Positions 48,547 through 61,400 of a DNA stretch of 64,000 bases are shown here, in pieces (position 1 is the stretch's first letter; the number at the start of each line of letters is the position of its first letter). The translations under genes and the position numbers were made by a program. The notes under the pieces are model-generated. The model was not told the origin of the DNA and made no database searches. It saw nothing but the letters and a program-made list of their open reading frames with translations. Location: the NCBI GenBank assembly GCA_005408345.1, contig SEMN01000419.1, forward strand, positions 351,001 through 415,000, written 5' to 3'. The stretch comes from Macquaria australasica (taxonomy: Eukaryota > Chordata > Actinopteri > Centrarchiformes > Percichthyidae).

Positions 48547-51500
48547 TGTAAGTGATTTGCATTGTGATGCAGTGTCACAGTCAAGCATTTTGGGATAATG
48601 CATTTATGTGCTTCAGTATTAGTCACAAACAAACACTGAGCCATAGACTACTGGATGTTAGAGCTGTGGTAGCAGACAATGCTGAAGAGTAGATTTCCAT
48701 CTTTTGGGAAGGGATGAAATGACTTGCTGTGGCGGGGTTTTTGCATTGTGATAATAACGCGCGTCCACAGGATAGCATACCACGCCTTTTTGGTGTAGCC
48801 ATCAACAAAAATATGGCATAATTGAGGTCAAGTCTTGTCTTCTTCTCTAAAGTTTTCGGAGTGTCACCACTCCCATGTTTTCTATTTCTTGGCAGAACAC
48901 CCAGCCACAGGGTAAAAGGAAAAAAGCACACCTGTTACACATGCAACACCTTTTGTAGCATTTGAACAATTACTAGCTAAATGTTTGCTGAAGAAGTGAC
49001 ATAATGCCATTACGGGCCCCCTATTTATACTTACCAACAGAGCCAGAGAGTGCACATGACTTGATTGTAACCTATAAGAAACAGATTGGATCAGACAGAT
49101 AGCGTTAACACATACTCAAAACACAGTTTAATCCTACATACAGGAAAATGATTCAAGATGGGACCCATGAAACCTAAGACTTCTTCAACTTGTGAGTGAT
49201 CTGCCTTTGTTAGCCACTCAGAGACGGCCTCTGCAGTTGCAGTATGCTCTGACAGAAAAGTACCCTTTTGCTACAGTGACAGAGCCGTGACAAAGGTGCA
49301 GCGATGTTCCCTTTCCTTCCTGAGAATGTGTATATGAACCAGAGAAGAAGACAAACATTTGTATTGGGTTTGCTCTTCTTCTTGTTTGGTGACCTCATTT
49401 CAGCTGAAATAGAGACCCCTACATGACCTGCAGCCACAGGGGAAATGAACACGGGAAAGTACGCTGTATCCTGACTCCTCACGTATACCACAGCAGCAAG
49501 TTACCAATCTCTCCAGCTCAGGCCTGTGCTTGTGTTTGTTCTCTTAGAGAAATTCAATGTAAGCCAGCCAACTTATGTCAACATCTTCCTTATTTGTAAT
49601 GTAATCGGCTGTTTTAAACGAAAAGAACTTCAATGTCTCTGTATTGTTGATTCATGTAAATATATCTTTCACTTTCTCCTTGATCCATGACTCATGTGGG
49701 CGGTGTTAGTGTTTCAGCATGTTTCAACTCAAGCGATAAAGTTGATGCCTTTTAGAACTTATTACAGTCTCAGTAAACTTAATCTTTATTTGTTTGTCTT
49801 CAGTTTTCTGAACAGGAACTTCTGTTTCTGTAGACACGACACTTGCAATCATTTCTAATAGATATCCTGTTTTCCTACGTTTCTCCCGTCACTTCCTACT
49901 TTTTGTTTTGTCCGATCTCCTTCCCTGTTTTTGGGAAATGGATTGCCGGGCAGCTGAGTGAAAGTGGGCAGCCATTGCCAGCCCACAGTAGGCAAACATG
50001 GGGGGAGGCAGCCTGACCTTTTCTCAATCCAGACTCAATGTTAGCCCGCAGTGGCCAGCTGTTCAGCTGCAGCTGATGTGTGCTCCACCCTGCAAGGCTT
50101 TCATTGGCAGCATGCCTCACACACTACTCACAGTGGAGACGCACACACACTAATTATTGTGGTTTTGCCTAACTGGGCTATCTCATAGTGTGCACAGACT
50201 CCCAGAGTCCCTCCCTGTTATTGCCGTTATTGAACAGACCAGAAGAGCTATAAGAATTCAAGTTGTGTTGGTTCCAAAGAGAAGTTTTTTGTGTCACATT
50301 GTTTTAAATTCAGCTTGGAGACCATTCCCACCCCACCAAGAACAAACAAGGCTGTGCACAAGGCTAACACTTTAAACCTCTGGCTTCATATACATTGTGC
50401 ATACACTTGCAGTTATAAAGGTGCATTTAGATCCGTCTAGGCTAACTGATTGCAGCTGCAGAAACATCAGTCATCTTGCACAGTTTGATTAGCCTTTGTC
50501 CTGTCAGGCAGAGGTAAACCAGGCAGGGCAGGAAATGTACTCTAGTGCTTTTATTTTTGGCAACCTATGGTGGATAATAAAGACAGAATAGAGAGCTGAT
50601 TGTGTGTTGGGGCTATGGTCAGGACTTGGTAATTTTAGATTAGAATAAATCCATAAAGACATGAAATAATTGAAATAGTTGCTGATAATAGACAACTCAA
50701 ATGGGAACGATGCCGGGAAATAAATACGTTAGCCTCACTGGCATACTGTGTCAAGTCAGCAGAAGAATCAGTAATCTGTATCATTAATAGCCTGAATGAC
50801 AATATTAGTATGGGACTTTAAAATTCTGTGTGGGCTGGACTGTCAGGACATCCTTGTTACCCCACTGGTTGTTCTGCCATTTCCTGTCTGGCTGTCCGGT
50901 GGTTACGGCGGGCACAGAGAACAGGAAGGAACCACAAGGACTCTCAGTGAGCTAGTCCGGACCCAACGGGTACATGATGTCATACAAGGAAGTGGGACAG
51001 CTGTATTGCATTGTGTCATTGTGTACTCTGTGGCTCACTTGTGTCCAATATTTTGGTGTTGTTTGGAAGGTGCAAGGCCACGAGCGTGCTTACTTCCTTT
51101 CTGGTGGATTCCTCTTTCACACCGACTCACATACAGTCTGTTTGCTCACTTGAATGCTCATAAGCTCACACACAGTTACTTTCTCTGCGCGCATGCACAG
51201 CTTTTCCATTGTCCTGAATGGACTCCCAAACAATCAGACATAACAGAGGGGCCCATGTAGATCCTCTCCTCTCCTGGTGTCTGCTACATTTCACCAGTTT
51301 AGTATCCCAAAGGGGGCAGTCCAGCAGCCAGTTACACTTTATTATGCTCTTTTTGCCTTCTACATTTCACTTACTCTAAATGAACCCAGCCACATTCAAA
51401 CAAACCTGCCAAAAGAAGAAAAAAAATATATAAATCAACCTTTTGAATTAATTGCTCCAGCATGAGCAAAATGAGTAGGACGGGTGCCATTAATTATGAG

Positions 51501-51589
51501 GAATAAGTGTTTAGAACATAATACAGTTGTTGAGGATTTCATAAAACTTGCTACATGTATATGGTTTTTAGACTACATCTTTAAATGGG

Positions 51590-52040
51590 CAATTTAGTAT
51601 TGTACCTCCATGGTTGGGGCACTTGTGAGAGAGATAAAAAAACAAAAAGAATGGTCAAACCCTAAGTCCCTACTTAAGCCCCCAAAACACTGGATCCTAC
51701 AGTTCCCATAATCCAGGTCGTGTCTAGATGGTAACCCTAGATTTGCGAAACTCTAGCACATGCACACTTGAACTGAGTCTCATGTTTGAAAGCCTTTCTG
51801 CCAGAAAGCCTAAACAAGTAGTTTTGGTGCCTAACTAACCAAACTGGTAATGTCTCACAAATCTAGGGTTACCATCTAGACATGACCCATAATCCAAATC
51901 AAATCAATAGATTTTTCAGACTTTGAAAAAGCTCCCTGCATAGCCACAGAAGACATACAACTGCTTCCACAGGCTGAGTAGTACTCCCTGTGAAGAGTAC
52001 ACTGACCTTGATGTGTGCAAGTGTCCCTTGTATCTAATCA
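51590..52040 (+). repeat. Interspersed repeat, copy 2, interrupted by a MITE
   Basis: It matches 20505-20810 in block order (AATTTAGTATTG, AAAAGAATGGTCAAA, GGATCCTACA, then CCACAGAAGAC). The 172-bp MITE at 51716-51887 splits it. Confidence 0.6.
51716..51887. mobile_element. 172-bp MITE with long inverted repeats and 9-bp target duplication
   Basis: Left end GGTCGTGTCTAGATGGTAAC. The right end reads, in reverse complement, GGTCATGTCTAGATGGTAAC. The two arms match over about 30 bp with two mismatches. CATAATCCA flanks both sides (51707-51715 and 51888-51896), a perfect 9-bp duplication. A 9-bp duplication fits Mutator-like elements. No coding capacity. Confidence 0.85.
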
Positions 52041-53059
52041 CCATAATATACCAGCAGTAAATGATGATTACTTTTCCAAAAATTCCAAAGGCTGACTTCC
52101 ATTTTGGAGAGAAAAGAAATTATAACATTAAATAAAGTCATATTACGAAATATTGGGGGATCCAGTGTGCAAATTATCATTTTCTTTTCAAAGGTGTGCT
52201 ACGTATGGTTGGCGAACAACTACCATCATTTATTATTACTTTGAGCTGTCAGTCATTGCATCCACATGGTGTATCCATAACTTACTACAGTGATTTCAAG
52301 TGTTGCTAAGATTAGTCGGCTCTGTTGGTTAAAGCCTAATTGAGGAGAATCCAGCAATTTAAGACTTTTTTTCATAACATTTAAGTTCCAGTGGGACCAT
52401 CAGTGAGGTATTTAAGGGATAGATCGGTGTTGCAGTCCATGCTGAGGATTACCTGGACCTTTACCAGAGTTACGTATGTGAAATTGTGCATGGCATTTTC
52501 AGCATCTGGATATCTCACAGATGGCCTTTAAAGACACTTAGTCAATCCGTCTGTCTGGGAGCTTTGTAGGCAGAGAAATGCCTGCTGCTAATTGTGATGT
52601 GTCATCAGAAAGTGGCAGGGGAAGGGTTGGCTTCCTTTCACCGTCTCCCAGAGGACACACTGGGGTGCAGGTCATTAGCCAGCCTTTCAGGGCCCTCGGG
52701 ATCTGACTGCAAATGGCCTCTCCTCCCCCTTCCCCTTTCGTCTTTCCTTCACCTTCACTTCTTCTCATCCTCCCATCTCTTTCTTTCTTCTTTTCTTCTT
52801 TCTACCTTTTCTCACCCTGCGCCTGTTAGCTGGTTTTGGTTGACCTCTCTGCTCAGCTGTCCGTCCATCACTTCAGTCAGTGTTGTTTACAGACCAAATG
52901 AAAATTAAGCTGCTTAGTTGGCTGCGTTTGGCTCATTATTATAATGTTTTTTTTTCTACTGCATCCTTTCAAAATAAGTCCTTCTCTAGATGGACCTATT
53001 TTAGCATGAAACCCAAAGCCACATACTTAGAAAAAGATACATTAGCACAAGTTGTGTCA

Positions 53060-53480
53060 TGAATTCTGTCTGAGTCCTAGAGGAGGAATGAGTCCTAAAA
53101 CCCGGAAATGAGTTAGCATTTTTGCACTTCCAGTTCCCTCGTCTCAAAGTCACTGGGTTTCTGAATGGGTTTTTGGTTAGATGCCTGAAATAAGGTCTGT
53201 GGTGAACACAAGCGTAAGAGATTTTCATGTTTTGTTCTGCAACATAAAATACATCAGTAAATACCCCAGTCATGAATTCTGAAGCTTTTACGCGTTTAAA
53301 AAAAGGCGGTTGCTAACAAGTGGCTAAATGAGACTACAGAAGTTGTCGGGGATGTTAAATGTCATCACGCAGAACACAGAAACTCATCTACTCACTCGTC
53401 CGCCTTTACAGCCTCGTTGTGTTTATACTCTCTTGCAAAATATTCCAAGTCAAACTTTCTGAAAGGCTTTTGTAGGAGAG
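53060..53480 (+). repeat. Probable interspersed repeat
   Basis: The segment with GAGGAATGAGTCCTAAAACC, TTAGATGCCTGAAATAAGG and CACTCGTCCGCCTTTACAG resembles a multicopy fish sequence from memory. Only one copy is in this window, so the sequence alone does not prove it. Confidence 0.4.
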
Positions 53481-54533
53481 GTAAACATGTCAGTTCAAAC
53501 TACAAGTTGGAAACTTAGTGGTGGTGACGTTGAGGTCATGTGACTGTGGTGTAGTTTGCTTATAACCTAATGTTAGCTTTTTACTTCTGGCGATTGCATT
53601 TACGCAATGGTGGTGTACATTTGTGAAGATTATCCTGCTGAACAAAACGTGTAAGTATCATAAACTTTTGTTTGCCACAGAGCTTATTTTCTGCAACAAT
53701 CCAAAATCCAATGGATAAATCCCATTGGCTTTTTGTGGAGGGAACCAGGGAGATGCTAACTTCCAGTTGGCCTACAAAAATACATCATCCCTGCAGCACT
53801 CTATTAGGAATCAGCATCGCTTAGATTTTGTACACTGTCATCTTTATTGATATTACTATAACCACAACTACTGCTTTTACTTAAATTAGTGTAGGGGATA
53901 TCAAGCTCCTGGCATTAGCATGCGAGATGAGTTTGATTTCTGGGAAATTACATTGCTCGTGCTGCCCTCTCCTGACTTCTAACACATTTGAAAGTGTGCC
54001 ATTCTGTACATACTGAAGAAAAAATATTGGGTCTGCCTCCCTGTAATGACTCTTCAGCTCAGAGGAGCAATTAGCGAGTCTTCCTTTTCGTCTGCCAGCT
54101 AAGTCTACACCAGTTACACACACACATATGCACACATGAACACCACAGACAGAGCGACATTGTTTTCTCACAAGATTGTTTTTATGTTGTCAAAGGGTGA
54201 ACTTGGGAAAGCTGCTCGCCCCCTCCACCCGTTCAGCCAAAATGGTCCCACAGCCAACTGGCAAAGCCACTTGCTTGCATAGTTTAGTCTCTTCCCATAC
54301 TCACTGAACTGGGAGTGTGTGTCGGTGAAGGGGAGTGCATCCACACTGGTCTCACTGAGCAAGATGTAAGGTAAAAGTCAATTCAATTAACAGACATTCC
54401 TTACTTTCTTCATTCACAAAATTGTATTCCATCCATAGAAATTACAGCAGCAGATTAAAAGAAAAAAAAAAGAAACAAAAAAACAAAACCTGTGAAACGG
54501 CAGACAGACAAAGTTAACAGTTGACTGGTGAAC

Positions 54534-55147
54534 TAGGCTGGGCGATAAAACGATCTCAATACGGGGTCGTGATAAAATTTATGTCGATAACGATGATAAA
54601 CTTTGGACATTTTTTACTCTATATGGATAGATCTAACAGTCTATCACACAGCAGAAATAAACGCGACAACAGCCAGTCAGTCTGCAGTTTTTGGCTTGGA
54701 CATCAAGTACACGCCCATTTTCTACCACAAAGCATTGCTTGAGCTACCAGTGAAGAAAGTAAATGTCCTCTGGAAAAGAGGAAAAAAAATGAGTGGAACC
54801 AAGGGGCGTGAAAGCAACGATGAAAGTGAACTCACGTTATCCTCTAAAGCTGAGGAAATTGTTGACAAAAAAGGTAACACAACGTCAATTATATGGAAGT
54901 GGTTTGGATAATCTCAAAAGCGACAAAGCGCAGATTAAGACTGCAAAATATGGCATCGGTTGGTGCAAACCAAGATGGGAAACGCAACAGATAAACCCTC
55001 GGGTTTCTTCAGTCTTCAGTCATTATCAGGACACTCTGTATTCTATACTGGCAGCATTATCAAATTATATATTGTGATAAATATAGATATTGATCACTAT
55101 GGAAAAAATGATTGTGATCATATTTTTTTCTATGTTGCTCAGGCCTA
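54534..55147 (+). mobile_element. hAT-type element with BED zinc-finger transposase remnant
   Basis: Ends TAGGCTGGGCGA and (reverse complement of the right end) TAGGCCTGAGCAAC. The flanks TGGTGAAC (54526-54533) and TGGTGAAT (55148-55155) are an 8-bp target duplication with one change. Inside, a frame from 54789 encodes MSGTKGRESND then SIIWKWFG, the start of a ZBED/hAT BED finger. Its continuation, TKMGNATD, appears in another frame near 54965. The 614-bp element is a frameshifted, internally deleted copy. Confidence 0.8.
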
Positions 55148-55230
55148 TGGTGAATATTAGCTGCTAAAGACTATTATAGGCTTGAAAGGTTGCTCTGAAA
55201 AGTTTGTAGCATTATACTTTTTAGATTGGC

Positions 55231-55233
<3 letters not shown>

Positions 55234-55323
<90 letters not shown>
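55234..55323. repeat. TA then CA compound microsatellite
   Basis: TA array to about 55280 followed directly by a CA array to 55323, ending against a SINE-like fragment. Confidence 0.95.
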
Positions 55324-55325
<2 letters not shown>

Positions 55326-55370
55326 TGGTGCAGTGGTTAGCACTGTCGCCTCACAGCAAGAGGGTTTGGA
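55321..55370 (+). repeat. tRNA-derived SINE fragment (A-box end)
   Basis: CACGGTGGTGCAGTGGTTAG followed by CACTGTCGCCTCACAGCAAG matches the head of a common fish tRNA-like repeat, with an A-box-like TGGTGCAGTGG. The B-box half is missing, so it is truncated. Confidence 0.55.
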
Positions 55371-56196
55371 GAAAAGTTAATGTTTAACCACTGTTATATC
55401 TCGGGATTAGGGAATCTAAGACTTTCTGGGCAGCAGCCGTAGACACAATTTGGCTTCCATACAGTTTCTACTAGATCCAATTCAAACTGTGTACACACAC
55501 TAATATGTTATTTGTGTAGTATTTCTTAATAGGATAGATTTTCTTTGTTATACCAATCCATCAAAGAGGAGGGTTTAAGGTGGACTTCTAGAAGAGGCAA
55601 ATTAACTTTAAATTCAAAACACAATGGAAGTTCAGCCCAGCATTTTTACTCACATAAATCTATCTGCATGGGAGTGGGAGTGTGCCTGCTGCCTGACCCT
55701 CCACTGTCTCCAGCCCCAGGATGAAACCTATTAGCTGCTCTAAAAGCCCTCAGACCTGTCAGGGAACAAGTTCATAAATAACGTGGAAGAAGACTGCAGC
55801 ATGTGATCTCCTCTGGCCCTTTGGTTTCTCCTCCTCCAGTTCCTTCTCTCCTCCCCTCGCTCTGTTCTGTCACAGAGAACCGGCGAGGCAGTTTGGCACG
55901 GAACCCCAGCTGTGGTAGTATGGGGACATGCCAGGTAATCCAATTCACCTCCACTTGTCTCTGCTGTAGGCTTGTACTTAGCACAGACATTGTGTTTATT
56001 TGTTGATGTCTGATTTATTTCTGTTTTTGGACTTATGGTTATTGGGGTTGCCATGAGGAAGCTGTTCCTACTTTTCACCTATTTTCTGTTGGTCCTGTTG
56101 TTCTTTAGGTCTGAGTGTAACTTCCCATTAGCTTTAGTACTGAACAAGTTGGCATTCATTTTAGCTTATTCCAACCAGTTAGTTATCGTAGTTCAG

Positions 56197-56790
56197 TAGG
56201 GTTGGGGGATATGTTAAAATATTCCAACCAGCCACTGTCAGCCCAACAACCGCCGATTGCCGATATATTCATTTGTGTACGGCCTATATGCTACTCTTCT
56301 TAAATTAAACAAAATAAATCACCTTGTGATATTTGCTGAGCAATAAGCTGTTAAGACAGGCTGAACAGCTGTCCGAGACTATTTGAAAGAGTCCGGTGGC
56401 GTCAGATGAAGGACCCCTCCGCTTGGGGATAACGTATCTATGCTATTAAATGATCAGGGTGCACAACTGCACATACAGTTTTTGGTCTAGTTATCAAATA
56501 TGATTTATGATTTGATGATGCTTTTCAGCGCCAATTGATCAGACATCAACTACTGAAGACGGCTTAAAAGTAATTTAGTCACTGCACTGTTTTGTGCAAG
56601 ACTAGTCGGCAAGCAGTGCAACAAGAACGTGCATAATATGGCCCAACTCCAACTGCCAGTTCCTATTCGAGCACACTTTGAATTGCGCTTTACAGGTTAA
56701 TAAATTACTGAGTTGAATTCTGGAGGAGGCAGACCATTAAATTAGCAAAACAACTGGTAGCCGATAAATGTGTTGAATCGCCCAACCCTA
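56197..56790. mobile_element. Non-autonomous hAT-like element, 594 bp, with 8-bp target duplication
   Basis: Perfect 10-bp inverted termini TAGGGTTGGG and CCCAACCCTA, flanked by identical TAGTTCAG at 56189-56196 and 56791-56798. An 8-bp duplication and TAGGG termini fit the hAT superfamily. No transposase frame inside. Confidence 0.88.
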
Positions 56791-57912
56791 TAGTTCAGTG
56801 CTCCTGTTACATTTTAGTGATGGATGTTGCTGTCTGCCATTATGCCTGGACTCTCTTTCACTTAGATGTATCATTTGCTGCCCTGTTCGATTTTTGCATC
56901 ATCATACTGCATGAATTCCAGGAACTCTTAAAATGTGTTCATTTGAAAAGACAATTAGCAAATCTGGTATAACTGTGTTTTGATGCAGGTGTTATGTGCA
57001 AATAAAACAGTCTATATATTTGTGATATAAGTTGCATATTTTAATTGATCATCACAGATTATGATTTAGGTGCAGAAGTCTAAAGAAAGCCAGGCAGAAC
57101 TCCAAACCTTTGGCTGTGGCTGCTGCTTTATGTCCCTCTGCACATGCTGTAGCCAGCGCATCCCCTGGCCGCTTTGAGCAGAGGGCTCAGCTGTGTGTGT
57201 GTGTAAAAAGCGCTGACTCAGGCCCCAGCCCCTCATAGCCAGGCTGCCTGTGGAATTTGGAGCAGAGGTGCAAATGTTCGGGGAGAACAGCAGCTGTTTA
57301 GATGAGGCCAGGTTTGCCTCTTTGTCCACCAGCACCAACCCACCCCCTTCACTCTCCCTGTCTATCTCTCTGTCTGTCTGTCTGTCTCTCAGCTCCTGGT
57401 ATGTCTCTTGCTGTCATTGTTTAGTGCATTATTTGCTATCTCCTCCATTCACTCAGTCTTCATTGCTTGTGTGCATTCTGTAATCCTGCACACCTCTTCC
57501 TCTTTATTTGGCTGTCTTTGTCTCAATATCATCCCTCTCTTTTCCTATCCTCTGTTCTGTCTCTCTCAGTCCTTTATTTCCTCTGTTGGCTCTCTCCTCC
57601 TGTCCTCCCCCTCCCCTCCCTGCCTCTCGTAGCCCCCTCCCTCTCTCCCTCCCAGACTGCTGTATCCCAGCTTTGCCTAGTGACAGGGAAGGCTGGGTTG
57701 GTGGGTGAGTGTGTGTCTGTGTAAGGCATACCAGTAGTAATATCGTGCATTGTTCATGTGTGTGAGGGTGTACTTTTCCTTTTTTTGGGTATGTTTGCAT
57801 GCGTGTATTTTGTGTTGGCGTGTGCAAAAGAGGCTGAGTCGATCAGACAGCGCAGTCAGTCCAGCCAGCGTCCAGCACATAGCTGAGCTGCATCTCTAAT
57901 AAAGCTCCTCTG

Positions 57913-57913
<1 letters not shown>

Positions 57914-57957
<44 letters not shown>
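57914..57957. repeat. CA microsatellite
   Basis: About 22 CA units in cdc42bpa intron 1. Confidence 0.95.
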
Positions 57958-57959
<2 letters not shown>

Positions 57960-59920
57960 CTTTGATCCTTTATCTAATGCTGTCATACATGGAAAGAGAA
58001 CTTCATGCCAAATGAAAAGGACAGGTATTTGCCCTTTGCATTTGTTCAGGCTAAATTAGGACTGCCCACTCCAGTGGCTAAATTAGCTGTTCAGCAAGAA
58101 CGGTATTGGATCAGTGCTGCAGCAGCTTACAGGTTACACAAGCAGGAATACCAGAATGCCAGGAAAATGTGGGCAAGCACTAAATTTGTCCCCACATCTC
58201 ATCAGTAGTGACGCGCTGATGCGGCTTATAAATCAGATAGAGATATCCAGACTGTTTTAACCAGTATCAGTTAATATTTAGATGCATTTTTGTAAGATTC
58301 AAAACAGGTTAAGCTAAACAAGATGGCAGCGCCAGTATCTGGATATTTGGCTTCATTTTTGTACAGTTGAAGGAAGTGGAGATGTGTCGTCCAGCTGTAA
58401 CGTTAGTACCAGGGACAGCCATTGTTATCCAAAAGACTGTACAGGCGAAGCGAAACAGACGGGATGGAGTAATTTTCTTGAACAGACCAGTGTTGGCCAG
58501 GAGTTCTGCAGTGTGAGTTGGTCAGCCGGTCTCATTTGTCAGTGCTGGAGTGGAATGGAGAGTTAGTGGTGCTTCACTCCACTAACATTAGCTAGTCTCA
58601 TGGTGATGGAGTAAAAAGTATCCACAAAATACTTTCATCATGCGTCCATAAAATAAATTAAGAAAAAGTTAGAAAAAAGAAGAAAAAGAAGGGTCATAGC
58701 ACATTTATAACATAAACTGTACAAACTTGTGTTTTGTGGCATTTCTGCTCAATCTTCCTAATTGGGTCATGAGAAAGGAGATGTGAGAAACCAGGCAAAG
58801 AGTATGAGAGAGAGTGAGATGGGGACAAATGGAAATAATTGAAATAGATTAGAGGAACCCACACTGTTGGCTTGGATTTGGATTTGAAGAAGATATCATG
58901 TGAAGTCAGTTCATCTATCTGCTGCACTCTTTGTTTCTCTGCCTCAGTGCTGCTTGCAATAGCTGACACTGATGGTGCATTGACCTTGGCTCATGGTGCG
59001 GTGGCAAATTTGACGGTGACCTGATCTATTTTAAGGCCCATCTATATATCTCCACTGCTGCATGCGTGCATCGTGTCTCTTGTATACTCACTGTTCCGAC
59101 CTCCCTGTCTTCGTATGGAGACGCATGACTCAAATAATGTCAGATGGGCAAGCAGTTTGTCAGCACCTTTCATTCACGCCGGTCGGGCCTCTCACGTGCA
59201 ACTGATCTGATTGTCCCTCAGCCCTTCAGCTCAGGTCTGAATCACCGTGTTGTCTGGGTAGATTCCCAGTAATAAAATGAAGCCCCCGTGAGGCGCCTGG
59301 CAATCTGCTTATGCATTCACTCACGAGCATGTGTCCCCCCTCAGCGTTGTTACATTCTGACAGTGATTTAGCGGTTTTGTGGCATTGGTTTTGAATGGGG
59401 TTTTGTTGCTTGTGAGGAAGTGTGTGAGAGCGAGAGTGAGTTTGTGACTGGTTATGTGCATGAGTGAGAGAGTGCTCACGAAGACCTATTTGTACGTGAT
59501 TATAAGTGGATGTTTTTTGAAAGTTCCTCTTTGTGTTTCAGTGAATTTTTATGTGGTTTGACCAGCCCACACCCCACTATCCTCGGCTGTCCCCATCCTC
59601 TCTCTCTCTCCCGAGACGTCTCTCTGGTGGGGGAAATTCTGTGGTCGCTCCGATTGCCATCTCAATTGTCTTCCACTGAGTCGTCTGTTATTCAGCTCTA
59701 TATATATAGAGAGCTGCCTCACACTGTTTCCTCCCTGCGCTGAAGGTCATGATACAGACACAACAATTTGACACACTGCTGATGAGTACATTTCATCACC
59801 CCCAAATCCAATCCAATCCAATTTTTCCCCCCTTAGGCATTTGAAATAAGACTAATCAGTGCCATAGTTACTTCATTTATTTTTAACCCTTCCTGTGTAC
59901 TGATTGCTCATATTGATGAT

Positions 59921-60226
59921 TGCACTGTGGACATTTTTAAAAGAAACCTTAAGACATATCTTTTTAGCCTGGCTTTTACTTGAGGTGCCTCGTCATTTGT
60001 TCCCTTCGTTTGAAAGTCTTAATCATCGGTTTTCATATGAATTTTATCCCGTGTTTACTTATTTGATTGACTTTTATCTATTTTTAACATTTTATTGTTG
60101 TTTTTAGTCTTACAAAATTCTATTTGTTTATTTTTTTATTTACTTTTTTGTCTGTGCTGTTTTACCCTTGCTCTGTGAAGCACTTTGGGCTGCATGTGTG
60201 TATGAAAGGTGCTCTATAAATAAAGT
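59921..60226 (+). mobile_element. Truncated LINE 3' end
   Basis: The frame 59921-59983 encodes a typical non-LTR ORF2 C-terminus, TVDIFKRNLKTYLFSLAFT, then stop. A T-rich 3' UTR follows with the fish LINE tail AAGCACTTTGGGCTGC and GTATGAAAGGTGCTCTATAA, ending ATAAAGTTAAG. Everything upstream of the last ORF2 codons is missing, as after 5' truncation. Confidence 0.75.
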
Positions 60227-61129
60227 TAAGTATTCAGCCGAATCAATTTAGAATAGCTTAATTTCGTTTAGAAAAGTAAATGTTAATGAATTAAATTAAA
60301 TAAAAATAATGAAATGTGAGTGATTTATATCACATGGCTTTCTACTGATCCTATCATTACTATGCATAGCACTACCCTTTGTTAATTACTGACACACACA
60401 TAAATGTGCACACACTCTTTTCCACCTTCTTCCTTACTGATAGCCCCGATATCTTTCATTAACAAACTGTGAGATTGACTCATACTTCAGTATCGGTAAT
60501 GCTGAACCTAGGGTTAAATATAATTCTGTTTTGATGCAGTTTTCTGTCCAAAACACTTAATTTACTGATGTTAATATAATTACTTTCCATATGGTCTACA
60601 TGCTCCAGCCCCTGTAGGTAGATGCTTAGCCTTAATTGCTTTGTCGGGTTCCCATCTGTTTTTAAAATGCCTTATTTGTGCAAATCTGTTTCCCTCCAGA
60701 ATCAGTCGTCCTTCTGATAAGGAAATACTGTAAATGAGGCATTTCCATTTATTATTATAATGATATTCCCAAGGTCTGCAAATAGCTTAGCTGGGGCACT
60801 TATTAGCCTGAGTGTATTTCGTAAGTGCAGTACTCAGTGCAGTTTTTGTCATTGCACACCACACTGCTGACACTTTTGCTCATGTTTTTTTTTTTAAAAA
60901 AAGGCACCATCCTCCAAACTTTTTAGATGCTGAATATCGCTTTTACTACAGTCCCATACATACCGCTTCATCGTGTGGAGAAATCCAAAGCTTGACAGGC
61001 TATGCTTTGTTATGGTTGCTAATGATAATAATGCAGATTCTAATGTTATGAACGAAGGTGCTTCCTTCATTGTTTATAATTTTTGATGTTCCATGGGTTT
61101 GCAGGTGCCCAGTCAGTTTGGTTTCAATT

Positions 61130-61400
61130 GCGTTGTTTGATTTTGTGCATACGACAGTATCCATTTCTGTGTGAGACCACTGTTCGTGTCCCATGTGAAA
61201 CCAAAAGTCAATGTTGCCTTTTTTAACTCACGTACATAACTTAACTTACGTAACTAACGTAGTTATTTTAACCCAAACCATGATCCTTTCCTAAACCTAA
61301 CCAAGTAGTTTTGGTGCCTAAACCTAACCAAACTGCGACCACTTCACAACACACGTTTTATTTTGTTACCATTACAACAAAGGTCCAGTACGCCTATATA
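61130..61400 (+). repeat. Interspersed repeat sharing a module with the 51.7-kb MITE
   Basis: CAAGTAGTTTTGGTGCCTAA within CTAAACCTAACCAAGTAGTT context (61289-61334) also occurs inside the MITE at 51808-51846. The segment also carries TAACTTACGTAACTAACGTA. Outer limits are uncertain. Confidence 0.5.

Noticed and set aside
57404..57827. Several overlapping frames on both strands
   Set aside because: They arise from pyrimidine-rich CTCC/CTGT sequence lacking stops; no recognisable domain or splice context.
59510..59743. 77-codon open frame
   Set aside because: Contains CT-rich sequence and no similarity I recognise; in the middle of a repeat-laden intron.
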